Assembly (NCBI RefSeq): GCF_017115105.1
Contig: NZ_JABXKH010000167.1
Location: 1-64,000 of the forward strand
Length of the DNA stretch: 64,000 nucleotides
Reading direction: 5' to 3'
From: Nostoc sp. NMS2
Lineage (GTDB): Bacteria > Cyanobacteriota > Cyanobacteriia > Cyanobacteriales > Nostocaceae
In this document: one piece after another, positions 7,451 through 16,977 of the stretch
How the letters are laid out: each line of letters opens with the position of its first letter
Numbering within the stretch: the stretch's first letter is position 1
Notes under the pieces: generated by a model
What the model was told of the DNA's origin: nothing
The model's database searches: none
Seen by the model: the letters and a program-made list of their open reading frames with translations, nothing else
Translations under genes and position numbers: made by a program

Positions 7451-8887
7451 TCACTCGGAATTATTGGTTTTTCTTAAGCGAACCATAAAAAAGCCATCCA
7501 TGTCCTGCCGGTGGGGCCAGACTTTAAACCAACCTTGAGGGGTGCTATATGCAGAAGCAGGCAACTCAACGCCGCTTGGAGGCTCAATTTGCCAATGAGG
7601 TGAATCAGCTAAAAATGCCGAAATCACTTCTTCGTTTTCTGCTGGATGCAATGTACAGGTGGCATAAACTAGTACACCACCAGCTTTGACAAAAGTTGAT
7701 GTATGTGTTAATAATTCTTTTTGCAGCACCGAAAGTTCCCGGACAGATTCTGGTGTCTGTCGCCAACGAGCATCAGCATGGCGGTGCATGGTTCCTAACC
7801 CAGAACATGGAGCATCAAGTAATACGCGGTCTGCGGTGTTTTGAAATTGGTTGCAATGGCGGCTATCGCCAGTGTAAATTTGGATAGATTGTAAATTTAG
7901 GCGTTGAGAATTTTCTTGGAGTTTGCGAAGACGAGAAGCAGTGCGATCGCAAGCCCAAATTTTCCCGTTATCTGCCATTAACTCAGCAATGTGGGTTGTT
8001 TTACCCCCTGGTGCAGCACAGACATCAATTACCACCTCACCTGGTTGGGGGTCGAGCAAATGACTTACCAATTGGGCGCTAGCATCTTGTACAGTCCACC
8101 AACCTTCTCTAAAACCAGGTAGTTTTTGAATTGACCCAGTATTACCAATGAATCTTAAAGCTTGGGGTAAATTAGGAATCCGTCTCACCAGAAGACCAAC
8201 AGATTGCAAAGCCGCCTCAACTTCTTCGATGGAAGTGCAAAGTGGGTTGATACGCAAGTCAATTGTTGGTGATTGGTTCATCCATTCACACAGTTGTTCT
8301 GTCTCAGTCAAACCCAATTGTTCTAACCAGACTTGAATAATCCAGTCAGGAAAGCTGTGTAAAATACCCAAGCGTTCCACTGGGTTTTCTGGAAGTTGTA
8401 ACGGATCGGTGTGGAGAGATGAGTGGGATGAGGGGGATAACGGAGTGTTTTCTCCCCCTGCTCCCCCTGCTCCCCCTGCTCCCCCTGCTCCCCCTGCTCC
8501 CCCTGCTTTTCTAAGATACTGGCGTAATAGACCGTTAACAAAACCCGTGAGTCCAGAAAAACCGTTTTCTTTAGCGAGTTGGACAGTGGTATTAACAGCA
8601 GCTGAGGCGGGAATACGCTCCTGATAGCGCAGCTGGTAGAAACCCAAATGTAAGATGGTGCGGAGGTCTTGTGGTTGTTGGTGAGATTTCTTTTTCGCAA
8701 ATTGATCTATGAGAGTATCAAGAGTGCGCTGCCTTCTGACGCTCCCATAAACCAATTCTGTCACCAAGCCGCGATCGCGATCGGGCAAATTAACTTTTTG
8801 CAGTACTTTATCTAGGGCAACATCAGCATAAGCCCCCTTATGAACATCTCGCAGGGCGATAAAAGCTACTTGACGGGGGTTTGTCAT
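7451..8887 (-). CDS. rsmB: 16S rRNA m5C967 methyltransferase
   Basis: A 478-residue protein with an N-terminal NusB-like RNA-binding domain (about 1-135) and a C-terminal SAM-dependent methyltransferase. The SAM motif DVCAAPGGKTTHIAE, the DAPCSGLGTMHRHAD motif and the catalytic-Cys motif ATCTLHPAENE are all intact. It makes m5C967 in 16S rRNA. Between the two domains sits an insertion of Ala-Gly-Gly repeats from a 9-bp tandem repeat (8452-8505), followed by a low-complexity Ser/His stretch. This should act as a linker expansion and not break the enzyme. Confidence 0.93.
   Translation of the reverse strand: MTNPRQVAFIALRDVHKGAYADVALDKVLQKVNLPDRDRGLVTELVYGSVRRQRTLDTLIDQFAKKKSHQQPQDLRTILHLGFYQLRYQERIPASAAVNTTVQLAKENGFSGLTGFVNGLLRQYLRKAGGAGGAGGAGGAGGAGGENTPLSPSSHSSLHTDPLQLPENPVERLGILHSFPDWIIQVWLEQLGLTETEQLCEWMNQSPTIDLRINPLCTSIEEVEAALQSVGLLVRRIPNLPQALRFIGNTGSIQKLPGFREGWWTVQDASAQLVSHLLDPQPGEVVIDVCAAPGGKTTHIAELMADNGKIWACDRTASRLRKLQENSQRLNLQSIQIYTGDSRHCNQFQNTADRVLLDAPCSGLGTMHRHADARWRQTPESVRELSVLQKELLTHTSTFVKAGGVLVYATCTLHPAENEEVISAFLADSPHWQIEPPSGVELPASAYSTPQGWFKVWPHRQDMDGFFMVRLRKTNNSE
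8452..8505. repeat. 9-bp tandem repeat inside rsmB
   Basis: Six exact copies of ctccccctg (plus strand), read on the minus strand as Ala-Gly-Gly repeats. The 9-bp unit preserves the frame at any copy number. Similar pyrimidine tracts lie between genes (6536-6595). Confidence 0.95.
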
Positions 8888-8936
8888 GGAAACATGAATC
8901 AGGAGGCTTTTGTATTCTAACTCCCAACTCTTGTAC

Positions 8937-8956
8937 AGACGCGATTAATCGCGTCT
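8937..8956. repeat. Perfect 20-bp palindrome
   Basis: agacgcgattaatcgcgtct reads the same on both strands. It lies between the invertase stop and the rsmB start. A diverged copy (gacgcgataaatcgcgttt) is near 54238-54256. It may be a small interspersed repeat or weak terminator. Confidence 0.75.
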
Positions 8957-8968
8957 CTCCCAACTTCC

Positions 8969-10474
8969 CTATCTAGGCATATACGGGTCTACAGTGGCAA
9001 TTTCAAACTCACATGCTCTAGAAACCTGTTCTACTGGTAATTTACCAAAGCTGATTAATGGTAAGTAAGTAGGGTTTGCCATCAGTTCTTTTGCCAATAA
9101 GAACCCAGTAATTGTCCAAGTTTGATATTTTCTAGCTTGTTTCCCAATCAGTCGCCCTTTCTTACCGTCGTAATATTCTGGCCATTGATCTGTACTGAGC
9201 CGTCCTTGGGCAATTTCAATAGCCTTTTGTGCAAGACTTATTTTGTTAGTTTTCACAGCCGCAGCTGCCAACATCCACATTAAAACCGGCCAACTACCAG
9301 CATTATGATATGACCAAGGGATATTTTTGGGGTCACATCCAGTTACAATTCTGTATTCTTCATGTTCTAAAGCTGGGAAACAAATTTTCATCGGCATATC
9401 TCCCACCAAATCATCCCATCGATCCTCAATGAGAGTCATAATCGCTTGTGACTGTTCTTCGGTGGCTAAGTCTGAAATAATCGCCATTAAGTTTCCGAGT
9501 GAAAAAAAGCGAGTATCTAGCTGCGACGGCCCGACATTACCTGCTAAATAACCACCTTTTTTTGGCAGCCACTTATCTAATTCATAATAGGGAACAGAAT
9601 CTACATATATGTTGAACAAATTCACAGCACCTTTGCCATATTCTTCACTTTTGAAGCGATAAATTTGATTCAGGCGATTAATATCTATCCAATAATGCTG
9701 GCGAATATGAGCGCATAAAAGAGGCAACCTATTATCAATGGCTGCAACAATATCGGAATTCCCTTGACAAATTAGCAGTTCACGAGATGCACGCAATGCC
9801 GTGTAAAAGAGAACTTGCAGTTCTAAAGGATGCCCATAAATGCCCATACGACGGTCAATCATACAAGCACCATCTGGAACCAACAGCGTTGGGTACATAT
9901 CAAAACGATTCGCCAAGCAGATTTCCATGATTAACCTGATGCCATTTTGGAATTCAGGTTGATAAGCCAGAGAAAAATCTTCAGTGGCGACTACATAAGC
10001 ACGCAACATAATAATCCACCATAGGCAAGAATCAACGGGTGTAACTCTAGCGATCGCATGTTCGCCAAAATCTGCTTCTAGATATTCTTGCCCATTGTCT
10101 GACACCACTTTAAAGCTAGCTGGTATTAATCCTCGTCCCGGCTTATAGGCATCTAATGCCTTTTCCTTCGGCTGTAACTTTAAAGTTTCTTCTAAGAAAT
10201 TGCGAACAATATCTGTTCTACCTTTGATCAGAAAAATTAGAGCTGAAGAGACAAAATCCCGAACAAAGCACTGGTCATAATTCAGTGCCTCTACAGATCC
10301 ATCATAAGCGGCTACCGTACCAACGGGGCGGCCTTGATAGTAGAGAACTGACTTTTCTAGCGTTCGCCATGCTTCTTCGACTTCTTTTAAATTTTCAGTA
10401 GTTTCTAATTCGTTTAGGTGCATCGCCAGAATAACTCCATTCGGGTTGTGAATTTGTGGTAGATGCGTCTTCAT
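8969..10474 (-). CDS. Alkaline/neutral invertase (GH100)
   Basis: A 501-residue cytoplasmic enzyme hydrolysing sucrose to glucose and fructose. The GH100 family is recognisable from [25 protein letters not shown], the [10 protein letters not shown] stretch and the C-terminal [15 protein letters not shown]. Its plant homologues are of cyanobacterial origin. In heterocystous strains such invertases feed sucrose carbon to nitrogen-fixing cells. A second possible start is the ATG at 10426, which has GGAG upstream; the first ATG is kept for length. It stands as a single gene. Confidence 0.88.
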   Translation of the reverse strand: MKTHLPQIHNPNGVILAMHLNELETTENLKEVEEAWRTLEKSVLYYQGRPVGTVAAYDGSVEALNYDQCFVRDFVSSALIFLIKGRTDIVRNFLEETLKLQPKEKALDAYKPGRGLIPASFKVVSDNGQEYLEADFGEHAIARVTPVDSCLWWIIMLRAYVVATEDFSLAYQPEFQNGIRLIMEICLANRFDMYPTLLVPDGACMIDRRMGIYGHPLELQVLFYTALRASRELLICQGNSDIVAAIDNRLPLLCAHIRQHYWIDINRLNQIYRFKSEEYGKGAVNLFNIYVDSVPYYELDKWLPKKGGYLAGNVGPSQLDTRFFSLGNLMAIISDLATEEQSQAIMTLIEDRWDDLVGDMPMKICFPALEHEEYRIVTGCDPKNIPWSYHNAGSWPVLMWMLAAAAVKTNKISLAQKAIEIAQGRLSTDQWPEYYDGKKGRLIGKQARKYQTWTITGFLLAKELMANPTYLPLISFGKLPVEQVSRACEFEIATVDPYMPR

Positions 10475-11051
10475 TTCTTATTTTTGCTATTCTCAGCATA
10501 ACAAAAACGATTCCTTGAATAGCAAATATAATTTAGAGATAATTAATCAACTAACAATGAATAAATCTGCTGACATTTTTGCAGCTTTATTATTAGTTAA
10601 TTGGTCTATAATCGATTACTAGTTTGGGGAATTATAGTTGTTATTCGCCAAAGGTAGTAATATGATTCTTAAAACAGTCACTCAAGATATATTTTTAGAT
10701 TATTTTTTGTTCTGTTTCATGTCCAGAATCTTTGCTTTACCAAACAAAAACATATCTTCAGCGCTGTTTAGGGTTTGTGTGAAGTTAAAACTGGTTGCAG
10801 TATATTTACTTGAGCAGGATTAGTTTTTGACACTAAGAGGTCAGATTATTCCCCTATAAACTAATAATTTATAACTTTTTTTCAGAATATGCAAGATGAA
10901 TTGTTGCAAAATTTCAGATGTCAATACTTCTGAAGGGTTAAATATTTTACCCAACTGACAGATGACATGGGGCGTTTATAAGAGTGAGTGTAAGAATAGT
11001 AATTAAGTCTCACAGAGAGGTGCATAGACACGGAGTAGCTTGGCTAGTTGA
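10475..11051. other. Intergenic region, no gene seen
   Basis: 577 AT-rich bases between the invertase start and the stop of the WD40/J-domain gene. Short frames here have no family features. It should contain the invertase promoter at its left end. Confidence 0.4.
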
Positions 11052-12818
11052 TTAAAGAATCTCAGTGTCTTTAGACCTGAAAGTGTCAAAAGCTTTATTA
11101 ATTGCTTGCATCAAAGCTTTTGCGATTGCAGAACTGTTGACATCAGGATGATATTGTCTTGCTAAGCGAAGATACGCAAGTTTAACAACGTTGGCATTAT
11201 CACTCTGATTTACGTCTAATATTTCCCACCATTCGCCAGAGAGTACAGAATCGAGAGTAAATTGATCAAAGCTTTGCATTTGACTCCAAATCTTGATGCT
11301 TCCGCCATTACCACCACTTATCAGCGTCTTGCCATCAGGACTGAAAGCAACAGGACTACACCCAGAAAGACTTTGTAGTAGTTCCCCAGTATGGAGGTTC
11401 CAAAGTTTGATAATACCGTCTCTGCTGGCACTGGCGAGGGTTTTTCCATCGGGGCTGATAGCAACACATAAAATCGCCCTTGAGTGTCCAACCAGGGTAC
11501 TGAGTAATTCTCCAGTTTGGAGATTCCACAGCTTTATTGTGGTGTCTGTGCTACCACTAATAAGAGTTTGACTGTTAAGACTAATAACAACTGTATTCAC
11601 AGCTCCCAAATGTTCAGTGAAAATATAGCGCTGTTCCCAAGTTTGTAAATCCCAAATTCTAATAGTCTTATCAGCGCTACCACTTGCAAGGATTTTACCA
11701 TTGAGACTGATAGTGACAGACAAAACTGCATCTGAGTGTCCATTCAAGGTGCGTTTTACTGTTCCCGTGTAGCGTCCCCAAATTCTAATTGTTTTATCAG
11801 CACTACCACTAGCAAGAATTATTCCATCAGGACTGTAGGCTACCGAGTTAACAAAGCCATTATGACTATAGGGGGAATTTAAATAAAAGAATGTATGGAG
11901 AAATTTTCTTGTGTCGATCTGCCAACTGCTGATTTTGCAATCTACACTACCACTTACAATCTGCTGTCCATCGGGGCTGATAGCAACAGATAAAACCGCC
12001 TCTGCTTGTCCAGAAAACGTGTAAAGCCATTTTCCGGTTTTCAAGTTCCACAGATAAACTTGTCTGTCATCACTGCCACTAACTAAGGTAGTACCATCAG
12101 AACTGATAGCGATCGCATTAACTGCCGCTAAGTGACCCTTGAGTGTGCGTACACATCTCCAATTTTCAGGTAGTTGGGTTGTCGGAGATATTATTTCTGG
12201 TTCAATATTAGGAGTAGAAGCTTTAGGGGTAACAAATTCTGATTTTTTCTTTAATTCAGCTTTAAGTGCTTGTAACTCATCTTCGACTTCCAAAACAGCA
12301 AATTTTTGGTTGAAATCCTCACCAGATAAAAATGCTTCTAATTCTATCACTGCTTCGGAATAGGCATCCATCAGCAAAACTTTTTCTTCCATCCGCTCAA
12401 AAAGCTGTGCTGGAGTTTCAATAATTTCAGATTCGTCTAATAGTTTGGCAATACCATAAGCGGCGAGTCCTACCACTGCACCAATTCCCGCCATCGGGAC
12501 TGCACCAATCCCAAATGCCAACCCTACTTTAGGTGCAACTAAACCCATACCACCAACGACGCTATAAACACCAGCACCGCCGACTGCACCAATTCCCATT
12601 GTACCGAAAGCAGCAACATCTCCTTGTGCGATCGCTTTAAAAGCGCCATAAGCAGCAGCACCAGCTACAGCGCCAGCAGACACTACAGGAGTTGCACCAA
12701 TGCCGACTGCACCAAATCCGCCTGCTAATCCCATCCCGCCTACAGTTGCGGAAACACCAACACCTGCAATGCTTCCGCCTGCAATAAATGCTGCGCCTGT
12801 TTTAGAGCTTCGTGTCAT
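11052..12818 (-). CDS. Gly/Ala-rich membrane protein fused to WD40 repeats and a C-terminal J domain
   Basis: A 588-residue protein with three parts. Residues about 8-125 are extremely Gly/Ala-rich and hydrophobic (GGMGLAGGFGAVGIGA), suggesting membrane insertion by small-residue helices. A charged helical segment (about 130-205) leads into about seven WD40 repeats (GHLAAVNAIAISSDG, SGSADKTIRIWDL and others), i.e. a beta-propeller. The last 70 residues are a DnaJ-type J domain (WWEILDVNQSD... with HPD at 557-559), which would recruit Hsp70. It overlaps the upstream coiled-coil gene by 17 bases, so the two proteins are almost certainly made together. Function unknown; a membrane-associated chaperone platform is my inference. 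Confidence 0.8.
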   Translation of the reverse strand: MTRSSKTGAAFIAGGSIAGVGVSATVGGMGLAGGFGAVGIGATPVVSAGAVAGAAAYGAFKAIAQGDVAAFGTMGIGAVGGAGVYSVVGGMGLVAPKVGLAFGIGAVPMAGIGAVVGLAAYGIAKLLDESEIIETPAQLFERMEEKVLLMDAYSEAVIELEAFLSGEDFNQKFAVLEVEDELQALKAELKKKSEFVTPKASTPNIEPEIISPTTQLPENWRCVRTLKGHLAAVNAIAISSDGTTLVSGSDDRQVYLWNLKTGKWLYTFSGQAEAVLSVAISPDGQQIVSGSVDCKISSWQIDTRKFLHTFFYLNSPYSHNGFVNSVAYSPDGIILASGSADKTIRIWGRYTGTVKRTLNGHSDAVLSVTISLNGKILASGSADKTIRIWDLQTWEQRYIFTEHLGAVNTVVISLNSQTLISGSTDTTIKLWNLQTGELLSTLVGHSRAILCVAISPDGKTLASASRDGIIKLWNLHTGELLQSLSGCSPVAFSPDGKTLISGGNGGSIKIWSQMQSFDQFTLDSVLSGEWWEILDVNQSDNANVVKLAYLRLARQYHPDVNSSAIAKALMQAINKAFDTFRSKDTEIL

Positions 12819-13656
12819 TACCTAATGTTTTCTTGAAATTTTCTAGGGCAATCAGGTTTTTTCCAAGTAGAATTACTGTTGCTTCGTGCTGCTGAAGCTG
12901 AGTTTGAAGAGTAAGCACAATTTTACTGTGGACTATTTTACTGAGTATGGCTTCAAGGGCTAGATTATCATCATGATTTTTAAGAGCTATATAAGCTTTA
13001 TCCTTCCAATATTTAGCTTCTTCTTGAGCTTTTTCATAAATCTCTTGAATGCATTCTTGATTCAAGATAGCACTTTGTATCGCTTCTTTTGTTTCACCAA
13101 TAGCTTCTAATAAAATTACTTTACTGTCTTTTTTATCTATAGCAATATTTTGAGGTTTACGTGGCAGTAACATTTCTTTCTTAAGTCGCTGTAATTCCTC
13201 ATCAACATCTTCAGAATTAATGAATATGTGTGAAACCTCTTGTGCATAAGGTTCTATCTCTAAAAATTTATTTTTTATAGACTCAAAATCGCTAATAGTA
13301 CCATTTATTTGAGGCTTGCTGCATAATACTTCTTTCTCTGCTTCTGAAACCTTTTTCTCCCAAGATGCCAAGCTACTTTGAATTGCATCTACTTGTAGTT
13401 GTTGCTCCTCTACCAGGGTTTTGAGTCTACTAGCAATTACTTGGTATCGTTCCTTTTGGAATTTTGCTTTACGAATTAAATCCTGATTACTTCCTTTCAA
13501 AGCAAGTTGATATTCTTGTTCCCATTTATCAGCTTCGGCTTGAGCTTTCGCATAGTCTCGTTGAGCAATTTCTTGGGCTACTCTGGAGTGGCTTGCTCCT
13601 TCGCGTAACTTTCGTAGCGCATCTTGTGATGATTGATTTTGGTCGTGAAGTCCCAT
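12802..13656 (-). CDS. Coiled-coil protein resembling a tandem PspA/IM30
   Basis: A 284-residue, almost entirely helical protein. Two segments share the PspA-type pattern: AEADKWEQEYQLALKGSNQD followed by LIRKAKFQK (about 40-70), and EEAKYWKDKAYIALKNHDDN followed by LALEAILSK (about 210-240). In PspA/Vipp1 this heptad region builds ESCRT-III-like membrane-remodelling polymers. The duplication and the overlap with the downstream membrane/WD40/J-domain gene suggest a membrane-stress module. The PspA relation is my reading of the pattern, not a searched match. Confidence 0.6.
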   Translation of the reverse strand: MGLHDQNQSSQDALRKLREGASHSRVAQEIAQRDYAKAQAEADKWEQEYQLALKGSNQDLIRKAKFQKERYQVIASRLKTLVEEQQLQVDAIQSSLASWEKKVSEAEKEVLCSKPQINGTISDFESIKNKFLEIEPYAQEVSHIFINSEDVDEELQRLKKEMLLPRKPQNIAIDKKDSKVILLEAIGETKEAIQSAILNQECIQEIYEKAQEEAKYWKDKAYIALKNHDDNLALEAILSKIVHSKIVLTLQTQLQQHEATVILLGKNLIALENFKKTLGNDTKL

Positions 13657-13851
13657 AAACTTATCTGAGTAGGCTTATTACCCAGAGCGTAGACTAATTA
13701 ATACTGTTGCGTCTTCGTAAAAATTACTTAAGCCTTAATTTTTGCTTTTAATGCTACGTCAGAAAAGTCTCAGTACAGTATTTCATTGATTCGTAGCGAA
13801 ATAAATTAGGCAAAACTCTGCGTTTAAAAACATTACGATTTAACGCACTCA

Positions 13852-14250
13852 TTACCAAATAATCGAAACTAATCCTGATGCAGTTATATTTGAATCACAG
13901 GTTAATAGTTGAACTTCATCACCTTTACTTGCTAAAACTAGTGCAGTTGCAGTAATTTGCCTATCGTGCATTTCATTAATAGCAGATAAGCTCATAGTTT
14001 TTTCAATTACATCTTTGTCAAGTGGATAAATTATCACACGGGGATCAGATTCAACTGCTGAAAGTAAATTATTAGCAGAAGGAATAGATGTTCTTCCTCT
14101 CTCAACAATCCAAACAGCTTCGGCTAATGTTGTAGCTGGTATAATTAACTGGGAATCAGGATTAGAAAGAATAGCATTCGCATTCGCACCTAACCGAGGA
14201 TTTCCTTCGAGAAACCAAATGAGAGCATGAGTATCAATCACGTACTTCAT
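13852..14250 (-). CDS. PIN-domain toxin (VapC-like)
   Basis: A 132-residue PIN ribonuclease. It has the first acidic motif MKYVIDTHALIWFLEG, a middle Glu (TTLAEAVWIVERG), the MHDRQITATAL aspartate motif and the terminal TCDSNI aspartate. VapC toxins cleave tRNA or rRNA and stop growth until bound by antitoxin. The antitoxin gene lies 6 bases upstream on the same strand. All four acidic positions look intact. Confidence 0.88.
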   Translation of the reverse strand: MKYVIDTHALIWFLEGNPRLGANANAILSNPDSQLIIPATTLAEAVWIVERGRTSIPSANNLLSAVESDPRVIIYPLDKDVIEKTMSLSAINEMHDRQITATALVLASKGDEVQLLTCDSNITASGLVSIIW

Positions 14251-14256
14251 AATTAC

Positions 14257-14490
14257 CTATGACCAGTCTAAGCTGTCTTCGGTATCTCCATGAAATTCAG
14301 TAATTTGAAAATCTTTTTCTGTTGATTGTTTATTCCCAGAAAACATACCAAGCCGCATTATCTGCTTTTTAATCTGAGGTTTTTTTTGTTCTAAAAAAGT
14401 TACAATAACACGGCTTTCTGATACATCAGATGGGAATTCTGAAAGTTGTATCTTACCGTTCTTATACACTCCTTCAATGGATTGCAACAT
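14257..14490 (-). CDS. Antitoxin of the VapC-like toxin
   Basis: A 77-residue protein with the short beta-strand start MLQSIEGVYKNGKIQLSEFP typical of small antitoxins found before PIN toxins (DUF104/AF2212-like). The C-terminal part is polar and probably wraps the toxin. Six bases separate it from the toxin gene, and the antitoxin-first order fits a self-regulated type II module. Confidence 0.75.
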   Translation of the reverse strand: MLQSIEGVYKNGKIQLSEFPSDVSESRVIVTFLEQKKPQIKKQIMRLGMFSGNKQSTEKDFQITEFHGDTEDSLDWS

Positions 14491-14587
14491 TAGTATTTCC
14501 CAAATACGTACTCATATAAATTATAAAGTTAATACTAAAAAAATGCCGATTTGCTTAAAAACATCAAATTTTTGGGCTGCGCTGGCG

Positions 14588-14802
14588 CTAGCTGCTGCTG
14601 TGCGTTGCTTCCCCATGTTCGAGCTTATCTGCTAAAATATGCAGAGCTAATGCTTGAACTCTAGCAACTGCTTCTTCTCGTGTCTGACCGTAAGCCAGTA
14701 CACCAAGAAAACCAATCACTTCTGCTTATTGTGTCCATCCTCTTCTTGTTCAATCTCTATCGTGAAGTTCATAGGTAAGCCAGTGATTGTAATAAAAGCC
14801 AT
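14588..14802 (-). pseudogene. Frameshifted HicB-like antitoxin remnant
   Basis: From the ATG at 14802 the frame reads MAFITITGLPMNFTIEIEQE and EDGH, then meets a stop. A second frame continues EVIGFLGVLAYGQTREEAVA RVQALALHILADKLEHGE to a stop at 14588. Together they form a HicB/UPF0150-type antitoxin broken by a small deletion near 14720-14735. No HicA gene is next to it. Confidence 0.75.
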
Positions 14803-15178
14803 TCCTGGATAAAACAAAAAATTTATATGACCTCAATTGATTCTAGCAGGCATAAAAAAGCCAGAGCCTTAAAACCTAGCAGCCGCCGCCGTGCGAAAGA
14901 ACTCTGTAGCAAATGTGAACTATGCAATACATACTATATTCACTATGTCAAGTAAGCCTGCGCTTTTATGAATAACCAAATAGGCGAACTTGAAGAAGAA
15001 ACCCACACGCGATCAAAAAAAGCTTACCAAGCAAATTCTTCCACAGAAATATCAATAATATTTTGGTGCGATGCCTACGGCGGTAAACTACCCACTTTCC
15101 ATAACACGAGAATTTTGTGGAATCAATGAGCATCAATCACTTACTTCATATCACTTCAATTAGAAAGCGTTAATTTCG
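14803..15178. other. Intergenic region with gene debris
   Basis: No intact gene. At 15126-15149 (minus strand) lies a 24-base copy of the 5-prime end of the vapC gene at 14250, with 22 of 24 bases identical and a TAA in place of codon 3. Part of a cgatgcctacggcggt repeat lies near 15069. Confidence 0.5.
15126..15149 (-). pseudogene. Remnant of a second vapC 5-prime end
   Basis: Reads ATG AAG TAA GTG ATT GAT GCT CAT, matching the vapC start (14250) except for the stop and one other base. It is likely debris of a lost toxin-antitoxin locus. Confidence 0.55.
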
Positions 15179-15538
15179 CTATCCAAACTCAAGATACTCA
15201 ATAATGGTTCCATCAGGATGCATCGCTCGCATATTCACTCCAGTGGTAACTTTGTTTGGTTCCGCCAGAATCACTGCACCCTGCTGAATAAGTGCTTCTT
15301 TAAAATCATTGAGTGAGTCCACCAGAAATGTGGCGTGTGTACTCTTGAATGGAGAGAGTGCTTCTGCCGAACCAGCAATTAAAAGAATAGAACCCACACT
15401 TGCGAGTTCCAACTCAGCCTCGGAATATTGAAACCACAACCAACATTTTTCTGTAAAGAGGTTTTCATAGAAAGCGATCGCCTCATCCAAGTCTACCGGA
15501 CTAAGATAGACTCTGGTTAATACTTTAAGAATTTGCAT
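15179..15538 (-). CDS. VOC-family (glyoxalase/bleomycin-resistance-like) protein
   Basis: A 119-residue protein with the beta-alpha-beta-beta-beta vicinal oxygen chelate fold pattern: VLTRVYLSPVDLDEAIAFYE at the N terminus and GVNMRAMHPDGTIIEYLEFG at the end. VOC proteins bind a metal or sequester small molecules. The substrate cannot be predicted here. It is a single gene between accessory loci. Confidence 0.75.
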   Translation of the reverse strand: MQILKVLTRVYLSPVDLDEAIAFYENLFTEKCWLWFQYSEAELELASVGSILLIAGSAEALSPFKSTHATFLVDSLNDFKEALIQQGAVILAEPNKVTTGVNMRAMHPDGTIIEYLEFG

Positions 15539-15924
15539 TGCAAACTGTCTATTAGGCAGCTAATGGATTTTATTTTGCTTACTCGGCAATCATAGTTAAC
15601 TAAGATTGATCGAGAAATAGTCTATCTTCAACTTAAAAAAGGTCTTCAATTCTCTGTTCACCTAGCTCTTGATAATGTTGTTCGCAGTCAATCAAAATAC
15701 ATTTCATTTCTACTCCTTTAGCCCCACATAAGTCATCTGTATAGCTATAACCAATATATATACATAAATTTTGCATCAGTACTTAGCTTGAGGAGTATGT
15801 CATAGAAAATAGCAGGAAGATGCTTTCTGATGCCATCTGGAATTAATGTCTTTATAAGAAAAGATAGGTCTGATATTCTCATAGTATATAGGTAATACTA
15901 AATTAATAAGGCATAATGTGTAGT
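15539..15924. other. Intergenic region with one tiny possible gene
   Basis: AT-rich. The only candidate is the 24-codon frame at 15633-15707. Otherwise I see nothing. Confidence 0.4.
15633..15707 (-). CDS. Possible 24-residue peptide
   Basis: A short frame MKCILIDCEQHYQELGEQRI EDLF preceded by the good ribosome site AAAGGAG (7 bases before the ATG). It resembles the start of a truncated gene more than a known peptide. It is listed for its ribosome site only. Confidence 0.25.
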   Translation of the reverse strand: MKCILIDCEQHYQELGEQRIEDLF

Positions 15925-16647
15925 TTAAATAATTATGGATTCCGAATTACGAATTGTTTCAATTTTTTTCCCCTGTGCGTAGATAAAATAATTGTCTGTC
16001 ACTTTTACCTCAGCCTGAAAGCCTGCTTTTTTTAGCTTATCCTTAAGTCCATCCGGCTGATAAAAAATTTTGACAATCTGAAATTCTTGACCATTATTTA
16101 ATTTACGAGTTTTATATATGTTTCCGTCGTCTTCAAGGATATGATTGTTAGCTGTGGATGTCGATTCAAAGGAAGAGTCAATGATAAATACTTCTCCACC
16201 AAGGCGAACAGATTGGTAGACTTTCGTCAAAAATGAATCGAGTAAGTTTGGCGGCACATGAGATAGCCAAAAGGCGAAGAATACCAAATCATATTCAGTG
16301 TCAGGCTGCCAAGTAAATAAATCAATTAGGTGATATTCAACACTCAGTGAATTTAATTTCGAGCGATTAATTGCAATCATTTCTTCAGAGGCATCGATCG
16401 CAGTAATCTTTTTACCGATCCTTAAAAGCTCCTGCGTCCAGATACCTGTTCCAGATGCTAACTCTAAAATATCATCCACCACGCTAATTTGGTGCAATGT
16501 ATTTTTGATCGTGGCAACTTCATTAAACCAGCGCTGGTTGATTTCGGGACTGCGATCGTAGCGTCCTTTCCTATAGAACCACTCATCATATTCATTGGCT
16601 CTAGCGCGATAGTACTCAATCTGTTGTTGAAGAATATTATCTGTCAT
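15925..16647 (-). CDS. Class I SAM-dependent methyltransferase
   Basis: A 240-residue protein from the ATG at 16647, chosen because AAAGGA lies 7 bases upstream; an upstream in-frame start at 16686 adds 13 residues without family match. SAM-binding motif I is DDILELASGTGIWTQEL, motif II is KITAIDASEEM, and the following DLVFFAFWLSHVP is typical of small-molecule methyltransferases (UbiE/Tam-like). The N terminus (YYRARANEYDEWFYRKGRYD) matches a group common in cyanobacteria. Its substrate is unknown. Confidence 0.85.
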   Translation of the reverse strand: MTDNILQQQIEYYRARANEYDEWFYRKGRYDRSPEINQRWFNEVATIKNTLHQISVVDDILELASGTGIWTQELLRIGKKITAIDASEEMIAINRSKLNSLSVEYHLIDLFTWQPDTEYDLVFFAFWLSHVPPNLLDSFLTKVYQSVRLGGEVFIIDSSFESTSTANNHILEDDGNIYKTRKLNNGQEFQIVKIFYQPDGLKDKLKKAGFQAEVKVTDNYFIYAQGKKIETIRNSESIII

Positions 16648-16737
16648 CGCGTCCTTTCTGATCCGATTGAATTGGGAACATCCCAAATGTGCAAGTTTAT
16701 TTTTATAGGGTATTTGGACTTAGACTAGGAATGAAAT

Positions 16738-16770
16738 AACGAACCGCCAAGGACCCCAAGAACGCAAAGG
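16738..16770. repeat. aacgaaccgccaag-type interspersed repeat
   Basis: A diverged copy of the sequence that forms the inverted ends around the GxxExxY gene (40776-40811 and 41195-41230). Other copies are at 25605-25635 and 52138-52172. Confidence 0.7.
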
Positions 16771-16977
16771 AAAGATGTTTGTACAGGGTTTTTGTGCCAG
16801 CCCTGTGCCTTTTAGCAAAATTGGGATGCTCCGATTGAATTTAGATTTGACATTGCTATGACTTTCAGGAATAATTTTTTCTTCAGCGAATAACCTTGCA
16901 TTTCAGCTTTAACTATGTGATATTTTTATCATTTCATAATAATACGATAAGTCAATATACTTTTTGGAGATTTGCCA

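Noticed and set aside
10638-10823. 61-codon plus-strand frame in the 10.5-11.0 kb gap
   Set aside because: AT-rich region, no ribosome site, no recognisable family.
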